A stretch of 64,000 bases of DNA from Fluviicola sp. (GTDB lineage: Bacteria > Bacteroidota > Bacteroidia > Flavobacteriales_D > Crocinitomicaceae). The DNA lies in NCBI RefSeq assembly GCF_029266855.1, contig NZ_JAQSWB010000004.1, positions 62,001-126,000 of the forward strand. Direction: 5' to 3'. Numbering within the stretch: the stretch's first letter is position 1; each line of letters opens with the position of its first letter. Position numbers and translations under genes: made by a program. Below, in pieces: positions 46,123 to 54,812 of the stretch. The notes beneath the pieces were generated by a model that was not told the DNA's origin, searched no databases, and saw only the letters and a program-made list of their open reading frames with translations.

Positions 46123-46226
46123 AGTTTCTTTATTAGCTACTCAATTTCTTTTTGGTTTATGTCTCATTTCCCTCGCATAACGCAATGTGCGATTGCTATT
46201 GCCCGGTCTTCGAAAGCTGCGCTTTC
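46123..46226 (-). other. nuoC-nuoD gap with two short hairpins
   Basis: TCGCA/TGCGA at 46173-46192 and GAAAGC/GCTTTC at 46212-46226 are inverted repeats in the only sizeable gap of the operon. The second lies directly after the nuoC stop. There is no T run. It may adjust mRNA stability or partial termination. Confidence 0.4.
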
Positions 46227-46733
46227 TCACCTACCGAAGTAGCGATCATCCTTATCTTCTCTTGTTGCGTCTTCCAAATGATATTCTTTTCTCATCGGGA
46301 AGTAATCCATTGAGTCTTCGTTCAGGATTCGAGTCAGATTCGGATGTCCTTCGAAGATCACTCCGAAGAAATCGTATGTTTCACGCTCCTGCCAATCTGC
46401 ACCGATGTAAATATCAATAATGGATTGAATACTTGGGTTTTCGATCGGAAGAAATGCCCGAACGCGCAAACGCACATTATTCACTAAGGAATGAAGGTGA
46501 TAGTTTACACAGATCTCACGGCCTTTATCATTCGGAAAATGAGCTCCACCGATCAATGTCAGAAAGGACATTTTTAATACCTCATCCGTTTTCAGCCAAG
46601 CGATCAGATCGTGTGTTTTATCGGATTGAATTTCGATCGTCAATAATCCGTATGGTTCTTCATGGTTGCGGATAGCATCGCCAAACTTTTCCTGCAGACG
46701 AGCTAAAACCATTTCGTTTGTCAAATTACTCAT
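46227..46733 (-). CDS. nuoC: NADH-quinone oxidoreductase subunit C
   Basis: 30-kDa subunit, 168 residues. Recognised by FLTLIGGAHFPND, VNYHLHSLVNNVRLRVRAFL, SIIDIYIGADWQERETYDFF and the C-terminal RREY-like PMRKEYHLED. The start overlaps the nuoB stop by eight bases. Confidence 0.95.
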   Translation of the reverse strand: MSNLTNEMVLARLQEKFGDAIRNHEEPYGLLTIEIQSDKTHDLIAWLKTDEVLKMSFLTLIGGAHFPNDKGREICVNYHLHSLVNNVRLRVRAFLPIENPSIQSIIDIYIGADWQERETYDFFGVIFEGHPNLTRILNEDSMDYFPMRKEYHLEDATREDKDDRYFGR

Positions 46734-47274
46734 CGTTCAAATCATATTTTTTCAACAAATGCTTGTATTCGTCCGAATAACGACGGCGAAGTGATTCGCT
46801 TTTCACCAGGCGGTGAATATTCATACAGCCTTCGATGATTTGTTCCGGTCTTGGCGGACATCCGGGAACGTAAACGTCTACCGGAATAACGCGGTCAATT
46901 CCCTGCAACACGGAATAAGTATCAAAAATTCCACCTGAACAAGCACAAGCACCCACAGACAAAACCCATTTCGGTTCAGCCATTTGTTCGTAAACCTGTT
47001 TCAGGATCGGAGCTAATTTTTTCGAGATCGTACCGGCAACGATCAACAGATCTGCCTGGCGCGGAGAGAAAGACATGCGTTCCATTCCAAAACGAGCAAC
47101 GTCGTAGTTACTTCCCATCGTCCCCATATATTCGATACCACAGCAAGAGGTAGCAAACGGCAGAGGCCAAACAGAATTTGCACGAGCTGCTCCAATGACT
47201 TTGTCAAGCGATGTCAATTGAAACCCTTCTCCGTTAATGGTTTCTACACCATTGATAATTTCTACTTTTCCCAT
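46726..47274 (-). CDS. nuoB: NADH-quinone oxidoreductase subunit B
   Basis: Carries cluster N2, the last before quinone; 182 residues. Cluster cysteines lie in ATSCCGIEYMG, GACACSGGIFDTY and YVPGCPPRPE. The 5' end overlaps nuoA by 13 bases. Length normal. Confidence 0.97.
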   Translation of the reverse strand: MGKVEIINGVETINGEGFQLTSLDKVIGAARANSVWPLPFATSCCGIEYMGTMGSNYDVARFGMERMSFSPRQADLLIVAGTISKKLAPILKQVYEQMAEPKWVLSVGACACSGGIFDTYSVLQGIDRVIPVDVYVPGCPPRPEQIIEGCMNIHRLVKSESLRRRYSDEYKHLLKKYDLNDE

Positions 47275-47627
47275 TCTAAAGCACCTTTTTTAAGTACGTA
47301 GAAAAATCCTGTAAGGAAGAATGCCACGAAAACAATTACCGCTATCAGACCGTCTGACTGTAAAACTTTGAAATTCACAGCGTAAGGATAGAAGAAGATT
47401 ACTTCCACATCAAACAGAACGAATAAAATTGCGGTTAACAAATAACGGATGGAGATCGGAAAACGAGCGTTTCCAACTTCTTCAATACCACATTCCCAGT
47501 TGGCATCTTTCTTTTTACCTCTTAGTCTTGGCCCAAGCATAGGAGCCACTACTAATACAAGTATAACAAAACCCAGGGCAACACCTGCCTGGAGTAATAT
47601 CGGTAAGTAATCTTCTGCAGAAGACAT
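47262..47627 (-). CDS. nuoA: NADH-quinone oxidoreductase subunit A
   Basis: First gene of the operon, 121 residues with three membrane helices. Conserved loop NWECGIEEVGNARFPISIRY and helix TAILFVLFDVEVIFFYPYAV. A promoter is visible 23 bases upstream. Confidence 0.96.
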   Translation of the reverse strand: MSSAEDYLPILLQAGVALGFVILVLVVAPMLGPRLRGKKKDANWECGIEEVGNARFPISIRYLLTAILFVLFDVEVIFFYPYAVNFKVLQSDGLIAVIVFVAFFLTGFFYVLKKGALEWEK

Positions 47628-47649
47628 AATCTCTAGTTTTTAAGACACG

Positions 47650-47678
47650 CGAATTTAATACTTTTTAACAAGAACAAA
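47650..47678 (-). promoter_or_regulatory. Promoter of the nuo operon
   Basis: On the minus strand TTTG (47678-47675), a 17-base spacer, then TAAATTCG (47657-47650), one base off the TAnnTTTG consensus. It lies 23 bases before the nuoA ATG. Confidence 0.55.
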
Positions 47679-47862
47679 TGGCGCAAAATCCTATTTAGAT
47701 TTAATCTAAATTACAGGTAAAACACATTTGAAACCCAGTAAAAACGTTGGTCGAAGAAAAGTATTTGTAGAGCGATGATAAAGGCTTATTGATGAGACAG
47801 CTAGTTCCTGTTTTGATTCTAAAATTAAAATGTTAAAAGTGATCTTTTAAAAAATACCCGGT

Positions 47863-48360
47863 TCAAAGACCCTTCATTATCAGTGGAAAACTAATAGTTA
47901 AGTTAAAATAGTCATTCCCTAAATTGAAGGGATCATTATTGAATCCGAAAGTGTGGGCATAAGTTAAGTCGGCAAAACCAAGCAGGGAAAATCCGATCTC
48001 TGCAGAAACCCGATTTTCAAATGTGCGGTTGAAATCAGTGTAATAGAGATAAGTGAGCCTTACTATCCCGACCAGGTACCTGTACTCTAAGGTAATTTTC
48101 GGGGCCATAAGCAATGAGTTGGACAGTTTTATGTCCGAACCAATTGCAAATCCAACATGTTTAAGCGGAAGATAACCCGTTTCATGCCATCCCAGATTAA
48201 ACGCAAGTCCCAGGAATCCATCTTTTCCCTGCATGTAATTGATACGCGGCCCTCCAATCAGATCATCCGGGGAAACCACTAATTCTCTAAACGCATTCTG
48301 TGCACTTACCTTATTGAGAGCAAGACCAAAGAATAAAAAGATAAGGATACTAAGCTTCAT
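47863..48360 (-). CDS. Small outer-membrane beta-barrel-like protein
   Basis: About 165 residues from the ATG at 48360 (signal MKLSILIFLFFGLALNKVSAQ); an in-frame ATG at 48372 adds four residues. Alternating strands (FLGLAFNLGWHETGYLPL, LLMAPKITLEYRYLVGIVR, VSAEIGFSLLGFADLTYAHT, YFNLTISFPL) suggest an eight-strand barrel. I recognise no named family. It stands alone between the nuo promoter region and the stem-loop cluster. Confidence 0.6.
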   Translation of the reverse strand: MKLSILIFLFFGLALNKVSAQNAFRELVVSPDDLIGGPRINYMQGKDGFLGLAFNLGWHETGYLPLKHVGFAIGSDIKLSNSLLMAPKITLEYRYLVGIVRLTYLYYTDFNRTFENRVSAEIGFSLLGFADLTYAHTFGFNNDPFNLGNDYFNLTISFPLIMKGL

Positions 48361-48372
48361 CCGTTCCAGCAT

Positions 48373-48696
48373 AAGATATTAGACAAAGAAAGGTCCTTTG
48401 ATTGGAATGTGAGTTGCGATTTTCCGTACTTGTAATTATTTAAGCACAAAGCAAACGATTCCGATAGCCATCGGGAGCACGAGGTTACAATGTGAAACCT
48501 ACTTCGTCCTCGACTTCGTAGGTTATTCCCTACTTCGCTCTTTCGAGCTTCGTAGTTTGAAAGTGAAACACTGCTTCCACTGACGCTTTGGTCAGGGCTT
48601 TCAGCACTAAAGTTTCGCAGTGTAAGAGGTGGGGAAATAGTACCTCTTTAAGCTATTTACAAACCAATCTTTGGGGAAGACAGATCAAGACAGAGG
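48373..48696. other. 324-base gene-free stretch with clustered stem-loops
   Basis: Contains five inverted repeats in 190 bases. CCGAT/ATCGG at 48461-48474. AACCTAC/GTAGGTT at 48496-48524. CTAC-TTC-GCTC / GAGC-TTC-GTAG at 48530-48555. ACACTGC/GCAGTGT at 48568-48623 enclosing CTGAC/GTCAG at 48580-48595. AAGAGGT/ACCTCTT at 48624-48648. No gene is visible. It may be a structured RNA or a decayed repeat. Confidence 0.55.
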
Positions 48697-50526
48697 TTAC
48701 AAATCTTCCGAATCGGATACATCTCCGCGCAATGCACGATAGCGTTTACGAGCTTCAACTGTCAGTAAGCTTCCTTTGCATTCGAATAAGATCTTCTTGT
48801 AGTACTCGGTTGCTTTTTCCTTGTCGTGAAGATTGTTCTCGTAGATTTCGGCAATCGTGAAAATCGCATCGTCGGCCAGGATATCATCCATGTGGTAGGT
48901 GATAATTTTATTGAGGTAATCCAGGGCATCCTGCCATCTTCCCTGGTGTTGCATTGCTTGTGCTTTTCGTAAAAGGATTTCATCTGCCAAACCATGATCA
49001 GGAAAAGCCGCATTGATGGAATCGTAGAGTTTAAACGCCCGTTCGTACTGATGTTGCTCCAGGAGTAAATCTGCCTGGGCGAATTGATACATTGCGGTAT
49101 AGTTGCTATCCAGGCCTAAGTTGTCTGTGATGAGCACAGATAATTTCATCGCATCATTGGCGATCAACTTACTGGTAGATTCTTTCAATATATCCAGTTG
49201 AGATTGGGCAAATCTGAAATCACCGTCGTAATAGAAAATACGTGCATTCTTGAATTTAGCTTCCGAACCAATGGTTTCGAATTTGAAATCTTTGTCGATC
49301 TGCATGTAGTAAAGTGACGCCTGCCAAATGTCATCTTTTAAAATCAACACATCTGCCAAAGCCATCTTAATCTGTGCTTTCTCCAAATCAGACAATCCCT
49401 GCACTGCCAGGCAACTATCCAACAAGTTTGCCGCACCCTCGGCATCATTTCCGTAGTAAGCTTTTATTTCAGCCAATTCCTTTGCCGTGTAAACCGCATT
49501 TCTTCCCCAGCCTAATAATTTTAAGCCTTTACGGTATTCTTTTTCAGCGTCAATAATATCCTGTGGCTGGTATTTCTTTTCCACCGTAATTTCGCGGTAA
49601 CGTATATTTAGTAAAGCACTGTAAGCCGAATAATAATTCGGGTTTTGGGATCCCTGGTCAATAACGTAGTTGTAAGCCGACCGTGCTACTGCATAATCAC
49701 TGTTTTCCACACAGGTTTCAGCCAAATCCATCACACGGTTCCCGTTTCCTTTCTCCCTGCGATCCAGGGCTTGTGTCTGTGTCAAAGCAGATTTGAATTC
49801 CTTTTTTTGAATAAAGAGCCAAATAAGCATTTCGGAATACACAAAATCGTTGGGCTTTTTCTGAATCCGGACAAGGAGTTTTTCTTTCAGCTTTTGGTAG
49901 ACACCCGTTTTATCTTCCGAAAAATCGATTTGTTTTGTAAGTGCGTTCTGAATATTGCTGGCATAATTCGGATACTGATCCAGAATATCAAAATACTCAT
50001 CAATCATTTCGTCCGTTCTGCCAAGCATGGAATAAACTTCAGCAAATTGAATCTGCAGGGGATAACTTTTCTTCAGTTCCTTTCTTCCCGTTTCCAGGGT
50101 TTTTAAACCCCAGTCTACCTTTCCTTTTTTGATGAATGAATTATACAACTCAATCACTTCATATCCATTCGAAGCGACTTGTTTAATCCGGTCATTATAC
50201 AGTTTTTCTGTTTGGGAAATCCGTTCGGTCCGTTCGTATAGATCACCTAATGCAATGGTATAATCAAAATCGGTTGAATTGGCGGAAACCAGTTTTTTCA
50301 GAAACTTTTCGGCATCCTTAACCTGATTTGTTTTTTCCAGGCAATCCACATAGCGCAGCTGATCAAACTTGGTGCTTTGCTTGTTAATTATCTTTTCAAA
50401 ATACGGAAGTGCTTTTTCAAACTCGCCATTGTTGTAATACAAATTTGCCAATTGCTGATCGGTACTCGTTTGAGCGGATAATGCAAATGACAAAAAAATA
50501 CAACACAGAATTAGGGCTTGTTTCAT
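48697..50526 (-). CDS. Exported tetratricopeptide-repeat protein
   Basis: 609 residues with signal peptide (LILCCIFLSFALSAQ). TPR-like helical hairpins run through most of the protein: NLYYNNGEFEKALPYFEKII, ALGDLYERTERISQTEKLY, ADLLLEQHQYERAFKLYDSI, AMQHQGRWQDALDYLNKII and AEIYENNLHDKEKATEYYKK. It is probably periplasmic and works as a scaffold. The lipoprotein gene at 50534 starts the transcript and ends seven bases before this start, so they likely form one unit. Partners are unknown. Confidence 0.85.
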   Translation of the reverse strand: MKQALILCCIFLSFALSAQTSTDQQLANLYYNNGEFEKALPYFEKIINKQSTKFDQLRYVDCLEKTNQVKDAEKFLKKLVSANSTDFDYTIALGDLYERTERISQTEKLYNDRIKQVASNGYEVIELYNSFIKKGKVDWGLKTLETGRKELKKSYPLQIQFAEVYSMLGRTDEMIDEYFDILDQYPNYASNIQNALTKQIDFSEDKTGVYQKLKEKLLVRIQKKPNDFVYSEMLIWLFIQKKEFKSALTQTQALDRREKGNGNRVMDLAETCVENSDYAVARSAYNYVIDQGSQNPNYYSAYSALLNIRYREITVEKKYQPQDIIDAEKEYRKGLKLLGWGRNAVYTAKELAEIKAYYGNDAEGAANLLDSCLAVQGLSDLEKAQIKMALADVLILKDDIWQASLYYMQIDKDFKFETIGSEAKFKNARIFYYDGDFRFAQSQLDILKESTSKLIANDAMKLSVLITDNLGLDSNYTAMYQFAQADLLLEQHQYERAFKLYDSINAAFPDHGLADEILLRKAQAMQHQGRWQDALDYLNKIITYHMDDILADDAIFTIAEIYENNLHDKEKATEYYKKILFECKGSLLTVEARKRYRALRGDVSDSEDL

Positions 50527-50533
50527 GATCTAT

Positions 50534-51061
50534 TTAGTGTACAACTTTAAAACGCTCAAATGTAGGTTTAAATTGCTCGTAAGATTGTTTAAAATCTATA
50601 AATTGTTTTTCCAATATCAAACTATGTGCCCGGATCTGTCCTGCTTCCTTTCGTTCCAGCTGAACGTGTTCGTAATAAGTTGATCTGTCGCCTGCACCGG
50701 TTTCAATATCCGATTGCAATTTTTGCAGCCTTTCCCGCTGTTCCATGTTGGCTTTTCTCAACTGTCTGACCTCCGTTGTGAAGAAGTCCGTTGCCCTGTA
50801 GGCCTGAATAAATCCATCGATTTCCTTTGCTGTTTCGATATCAAGGGTATCATTTCCCAATTCGATGTTGAAATTCAACAACATCATTTTTGATTTGCCG
50901 CGCAGTTTCAGGACCTGGTTGGTGTCTAACTGCTGAAGTAAGTTCTGCACAGAATCATTGGTAGCTTTTGAAAACAGAATATCTTCTTCAAACTTACCCA
51001 GCTTGCTTTCGCAAGACAGAAGGAATGCAAGCAGTATTAGAAAAGGGGGGATTCTAAGCAT
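50534..51061 (-). CDS. Coiled-coil lipoprotein of unknown function
   Basis: 175 residues with a lipoprotein signal MLRIPPFLILLAFLLSC (C17). The mature part is charged and mostly helical, with a coiled-coil-like segment around VRQLRKANMEQRERLQKL. It resembles small Bacteroidota lipoproteins with no assigned function. It is upstream of and tightly linked to the TPR gene, so a periplasmic complex of the two is plausible. Confidence 0.7.
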   Translation of the reverse strand: MLRIPPFLILLAFLLSCESKLGKFEEDILFSKATNDSVQNLLQQLDTNQVLKLRGKSKMMLLNFNIELGNDTLDIETAKEIDGFIQAYRATDFFTTEVRQLRKANMEQRERLQKLQSDIETGAGDRSTYYEHVQLERKEAGQIRAHSLILEKQFIDFKQSYEQFKPTFERFKVVH

Positions 51062-51157
51062 GAGACTAAATTACACAAAATGATTGTTTCCATATAATTC
51101 ACAAAAAAAAGTCGGTGTAATTTCCTTCGTTTTTTGGCTAAAAGCCAATTAAAATAA

Positions 51158-51190
51158 GGGCTGTTCGCGATATCGCGAACTTGCAACCAA
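51158..51190 (+). repeat. Palindromic repeat family A, copy 2 (left of the regulator)
   Basis: Perfect palindrome TTCGCGATATCGCGAA at 51164-51179, preceded by GGGCTG and followed by CTTGCAACCA. It is in the same orientation as copy 3, exactly 420 bases away. A TTGGCT/AGCCAA hairpin precedes it near 51135-51150. Confidence 0.75.
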
Positions 51191-51263
51191 GGATAGAAAA
51201 AAAATTGAAATCCTATTGTGATAAAGCCCAATATTTCCTAACTTAAATAGAAATCAGTTAAAA

Positions 51264-51572
51264 ATGGGACTAATTAAACCGAACAATTACAGCAAAGAGG
51301 AACTTAAGTTTTCAAAAATCGCAAATGCCTTAGGACATCCTGCAAGAACCAGAATTATTGAATTAATTCAAGAGGAAATGTTAGTTACTCAAACCTCACT
51401 TATTTCTCACCTTAATCTTAATAAAGCTTCTATTCACAGACATATCAATTGTTTAAGGCGTGCAAATCTTTTGCTAAACAAGTATCGCATTCACTACGAT
51501 GTACTTCACCTGAATTCTGAGCCCTTAAAACAGTTTGAAGAACGAATCCAAAAGCTTTCAAAATCCTCGTAA
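51264..51572 (+). CDS. Small winged-helix (ArsR-type) transcriptional regulator
   Basis: 102 residues, no metal-binding cysteine pair. The domain begins FSKIANALGHPARTRIIELI, as in ArsR-type winged helices, with the recognition helix around LNKASIHRHINCLRRANLL (about 51-69) and a wing at KYRIHYDVLHL. No cotranscribed gene follows; a terminator lies 41 bases downstream. Direct copies of a palindromic repeat lie on both sides, which may be its own operator or the borders of a transferred unit. Codon use is A-rich compared with neighbours. The signal it responds to is unknown. Confidence 0.85.
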   Translation: MGLIKPNNYSKEELKFSKIANALGHPARTRIIELIQEEMLVTQTSLISHLNLNKASIHRHINCLRRANLLLNKYRIHYDVLHLNSEPLKQFEERIQKLSKSS

Positions 51573-51577
51573 ACACT

Positions 51578-51610
51578 GGGCTGTTCGCGATATCGCGAAT
51601 TCGCAACCAG
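51578..51610 (+). repeat. Palindromic repeat family A, copy 3 (right of the regulator)
   Basis: Perfect core at 51584-51599 preceded by GGGCTG and followed by TTCGCAACCAG. It starts five bases after the regulator's stop codon. Confidence 0.75.
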
Positions 51611-51612
51611 CA

Positions 51613-51655
51613 ACACAAAAATCCTCCTCATTAAACGGGGGATTTTTGTGTTTTG
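51613..51655. terminator. Bidirectional terminator between the regulator and the adhesin
   Basis: ACACAAAAATCC (51613-51624) pairs with GGATTTTTGTGT (51640-51651), followed by TTTT. It serves both converging genes. Confidence 0.85.
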
Positions 51656-51668
51656 TTTTCCTGTGAAA

Positions 51669-54600
51669 CTATCTTAACAAACTCAAATGTCCGTTTTTCT
51701 CATGTTTGGTATTCGTCAAATCCCTGAAACGGATTACCCACGTATAAGTCCCGTCCTGAACTTGCTCCGTGCCTGATCCGTAGGAACCATCCCAGCCTAT
51801 TTCCATATTGTGGGATTCAAAAATCAATTCTCCCCAGCGGTTGTATATCTCCATGCTAAAATCAGTTTCTAAAATGCCATATCCTTTTGCTGTGAATGTA
51901 TTGTTGAATTCATCTCCGTCTGGTGTAAACGCATTCGGAACAAACAATTCAAAAGACGGTTTTACGATCACCACCAAATGAGCCTGATCCGGGCAATTGT
52001 ATTGATTATTTGCATTCAGTATAACTGAAAATTCTCCATAAGTATCGTAACTGTGTGTCGGATTAGTTACATAACTCATCTCGTTATCTCCGAAATGCCA
52101 TTCATATTCCGAAGCATTCTGGGATGAATTGGTGAAATGGAACTCAGGATCAATTGTAGTTACTTCCAGTTTGTCTGATGTAAATGAGGCTATCGCCCGA
52201 GGATTAATTGTTACCGTACCACTTGCAGCTGAGGCACTCTGACAGCCATACTGATTAACAATAGTCAGGTTGATCTCGTATTGTCCCGGAGTATTGAACA
52301 CATGTACTCCTACCACATCGTGGGAAATTGTCCCATCACCAAAATCCCAGGTATAAGTCCACAAAGGATCATTCGTTCCGGAATTGGAAACAGAGAAATA
52401 TTCTCCTTGGCAATATGTTCCTAAATCCGGATTCAAATCTACAACCGGAGGATCGACTACCATAACTGATACTTCAGATGTAATTTGCTGATTGCACTGA
52501 TTCACCGCAGAAATGGTATAGGTGGTTGTTGCGGATGGTGTGAGTGTTTGATTGATCGGACAGGAAGAACAATGTGCCCAGGAAAGTACGACTGTTTGAT
52601 CCGGGCCTGTATAAGCGCCATTAATCAGCACATTTTCTCCCGAACAAATAATTGAATCCGAAATAGTTGCATAAATATCTGCCGGGTCTAATGTTATCAT
52701 GGTAATGGTGGCGGAAGAACTAACTACACAGCCATTTATATCTGTAACACTGCAGGTATATGTTGTCTGAACAAGCGGTGAAACCGTTAACTGACCAGCG
52801 TTTCCGCTTTGTGGTGACCAGCTGAATGAATAGGGACTGCTTCCACCACTTACCTGAGTTTCTATAATAACCGGACTACCTGGACAGATAGCAGTGTCTT
52901 GAGAAATAGTCATCGTCAAAAGTGCCGGCTGAGCAACAAAAGTGCTCTGATTCAAAATGCATCCGTTTGAATCCGTAATTGTTACTGAATAAGTTCCCGA
53001 AATCAATCCGTTTACAGAAGCTGTATTCGCACCCGTATTCCAGCTATACTGATATGGACCTGTTCCTCCTGAAACTGATGTCTGAATACTTCCGTCATTA
53101 AACCCATTGCAACTCGGCTGAACGATACTGAAATTATTCATTAATGGCAGAGGTTCGGTAATTATCAATACCAAATCACTTGTACATCCGTTTTCATCAG
53201 TTACAGTAACTGTATAATTACCGGCAACCAAACCGGATGCTGTTTCGGTGACCTGAACAGGATTGGTATTCCAAACATAAGAATAAGTACCATAACCTCC
53301 AGTAGCCTGAACCGTAACAGATCCATCCGATCCGCCGAAACACGTTACATTGGTTCTGTTTAATTCCCCAATTTGAAGAAGTGCAGGCTCGTAAATTTCA
53401 AACGAAAGAAGTGTATCGCAACCAATGGAATTCAATACACTCACTGTATGCGTTCCCGGAGCAAGGTTTGAAGTTGCATTCGAAGAATTATAAGCGCCTC
53501 CGTCAAATGCAAATGTATACGGACCTGTAAATCCGGTCATTGTAACCAAAGCCGTACCATTAGTCATTCCAAAACAGGAAACATCCTGTGTTTCTATCAC
53601 AACTGATTCCAGTACCGGATTAAAAACTATTTGGGTACTATCCGAAACCTCGGGACAACCGGTATTATTAACTGTTTCTACCTGGATCTGAACGATTCCT
53701 GTGCTGAATTCGCCGGCTCCGGGATAGTAATCGACCACTAATGATGTATCACTGGGTGAAAACGTTCCTGATCCACCCGACCACAATACACCTTGTGTAT
53801 TTGATGCGGTGGCGCTAAGTGTAATAGCTCCAATGTAATTTAAACAAACATCTATTTCGGCTCCTGCATCAATTATTGGTACCGGTAACTGGGTTACAGT
53901 CACCGAAGCCTGACGAATAATACAATTGCTTGCATCTGTAATACTGACGGTATGTGTTCCAACACCCAAGCCAGTTGCAGATGTATTGGCCCCGTTAGAC
54001 CACAGATAAGTATATGGAGGTGTTCCGCCCTGAGCCTGGGCTGTTGCAGGAACAGTAAGTTCCGACGGACAAAGTACAGTATCAGGAGCTAAGATTGCAG
54101 CCGTTAACGCAGGTGCAAAATTAACGCTTAGTGTATCACAGATCGGTTCAGTAGTACATCCATTTGCGGCCATACCACAAACCAGGTATTCAACAACCGG
54201 CGGTGCTAGAGAATTGTTTAATGCCAACACCGTATCACAAGCCATTGTACAGGAAAGCAACCCGTTTTGCGAACCTAATACTCCGGGATTAATACTATTC
54301 CAGGTAATTGTGCTCTCATCGTAGAATTGTACCCATAATTCATCGGAACAACCATCTCCCAAGGTCAGATTCGGACCGAAGATCGGGTTGGGAATTGTTT
54401 CAATGGAGAAGGTATTAATATTATTTCCGGGCTTACAAAATGTGAGATGAAAAGGACCGGTTCCATACAAACAAATCGGGGTTCCAACCGCAGTAGGTGT
54501 ACCACAATCAATTTGATAGAACAATGCACCGGGAGGCACTGCACCGGATGCAATATTAAAAACTACAGCAGCAGCATTTGGATTGAGTGTAATTATAAAC

Positions 54601-54812
54601 TCCAAACATTCATCCGGAGCGGATGCCCCACAGCAAAACCCATCTCTGTCGGTACCCGGACTTACCCAATTCATATAAGGACTTGCCGACAAATCGACAT
54701 CAAAGGAAGGTGTTATTGAATCACAATATTGCGCGTTCGCAATAGTCGAGGTGAACATAAGTGCACCAAACAATATGTTCAGTACACCAAAGATTGGCAT
54801 TCTAGTCTTCAT
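51669..54812 (-). CDS. Surface adhesin with SprB-type and PKD repeats and a CHU_C gliding/T9SS C-terminus
   Basis: 1047 residues. After the signal peptide (MPIFGVLNILFGALMFTSTI-ANAQ) there is a lectin-like N-terminal region, then repeated SprB-type modules of about 75 residues, each with a GGTGPYQYSWNTGA-like and GTYSVTITDSNGC-like core (about 255-720). Two PKD domains follow (YTWDFGDGTISHDVVGVHVF and YEWHFGDNEMSYVTNPTHSY). The last ~95 residues are the gliding-motility-associated CHU_C domain (FVPNAFTPDGDEFNNTFTAK, MEIYNRWGELIFES, GWDGSYG, DGTYTWVIRFRD), which directs type IX secretion. It is probably a surface adhesin related to SprB. It may be a functional relative of the protein at the left edge. 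Confidence 0.92.
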   Translation of the reverse strand: MKTRMPIFGVLNILFGALMFTSTIANAQYCDSITPSFDVDLSASPYMNWVSPGTDRDGFCCGASAPDECLEFIITLNPNAAAVVFNIASGAVPPGALFYQIDCGTPTAVGTPICLYGTGPFHLTFCKPGNNINTFSIETIPNPIFGPNLTLGDGCSDELWVQFYDESTITWNSINPGVLGSQNGLLSCTMACDTVLALNNSLAPPVVEYLVCGMAANGCTTEPICDTLSVNFAPALTAAILAPDTVLCPSELTVPATAQAQGGTPPYTYLWSNGANTSATGLGVGTHTVSITDASNCIIRQASVTVTQLPVPIIDAGAEIDVCLNYIGAITLSATASNTQGVLWSGGSGTFSPSDTSLVVDYYPGAGEFSTGIVQIQVETVNNTGCPEVSDSTQIVFNPVLESVVIETQDVSCFGMTNGTALVTMTGFTGPYTFAFDGGAYNSSNATSNLAPGTHTVSVLNSIGCDTLLSFEIYEPALLQIGELNRTNVTCFGGSDGSVTVQATGGYGTYSYVWNTNPVQVTETASGLVAGNYTVTVTDENGCTSDLVLIITEPLPLMNNFSIVQPSCNGFNDGSIQTSVSGGTGPYQYSWNTGANTASVNGLISGTYSVTITDSNGCILNQSTFVAQPALLTMTISQDTAICPGSPVIIETQVSGGSSPYSFSWSPQSGNAGQLTVSPLVQTTYTCSVTDINGCVVSSSATITMITLDPADIYATISDSIICSGENVLINGAYTGPDQTVVLSWAHCSSCPINQTLTPSATTTYTISAVNQCNQQITSEVSVMVVDPPVVDLNPDLGTYCQGEYFSVSNSGTNDPLWTYTWDFGDGTISHDVVGVHVFNTPGQYEINLTIVNQYGCQSASAASGTVTINPRAIASFTSDKLEVTTIDPEFHFTNSSQNASEYEWHFGDNEMSYVTNPTHSYDTYGEFSVILNANNQYNCPDQAHLVVIVKPSFELFVPNAFTPDGDEFNNTFTAKGYGILETDFSMEIYNRWGELIFESHNMEIGWDGSYGSGTEQVQDGTYTWVIRFRDLTNTKHEKNGHLSLLR

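Noticed and set aside
51158-51610. Insertion sequence around the regulator
   Set aside because: The repeats are direct, not terminal inverted, and no transposase is encoded.
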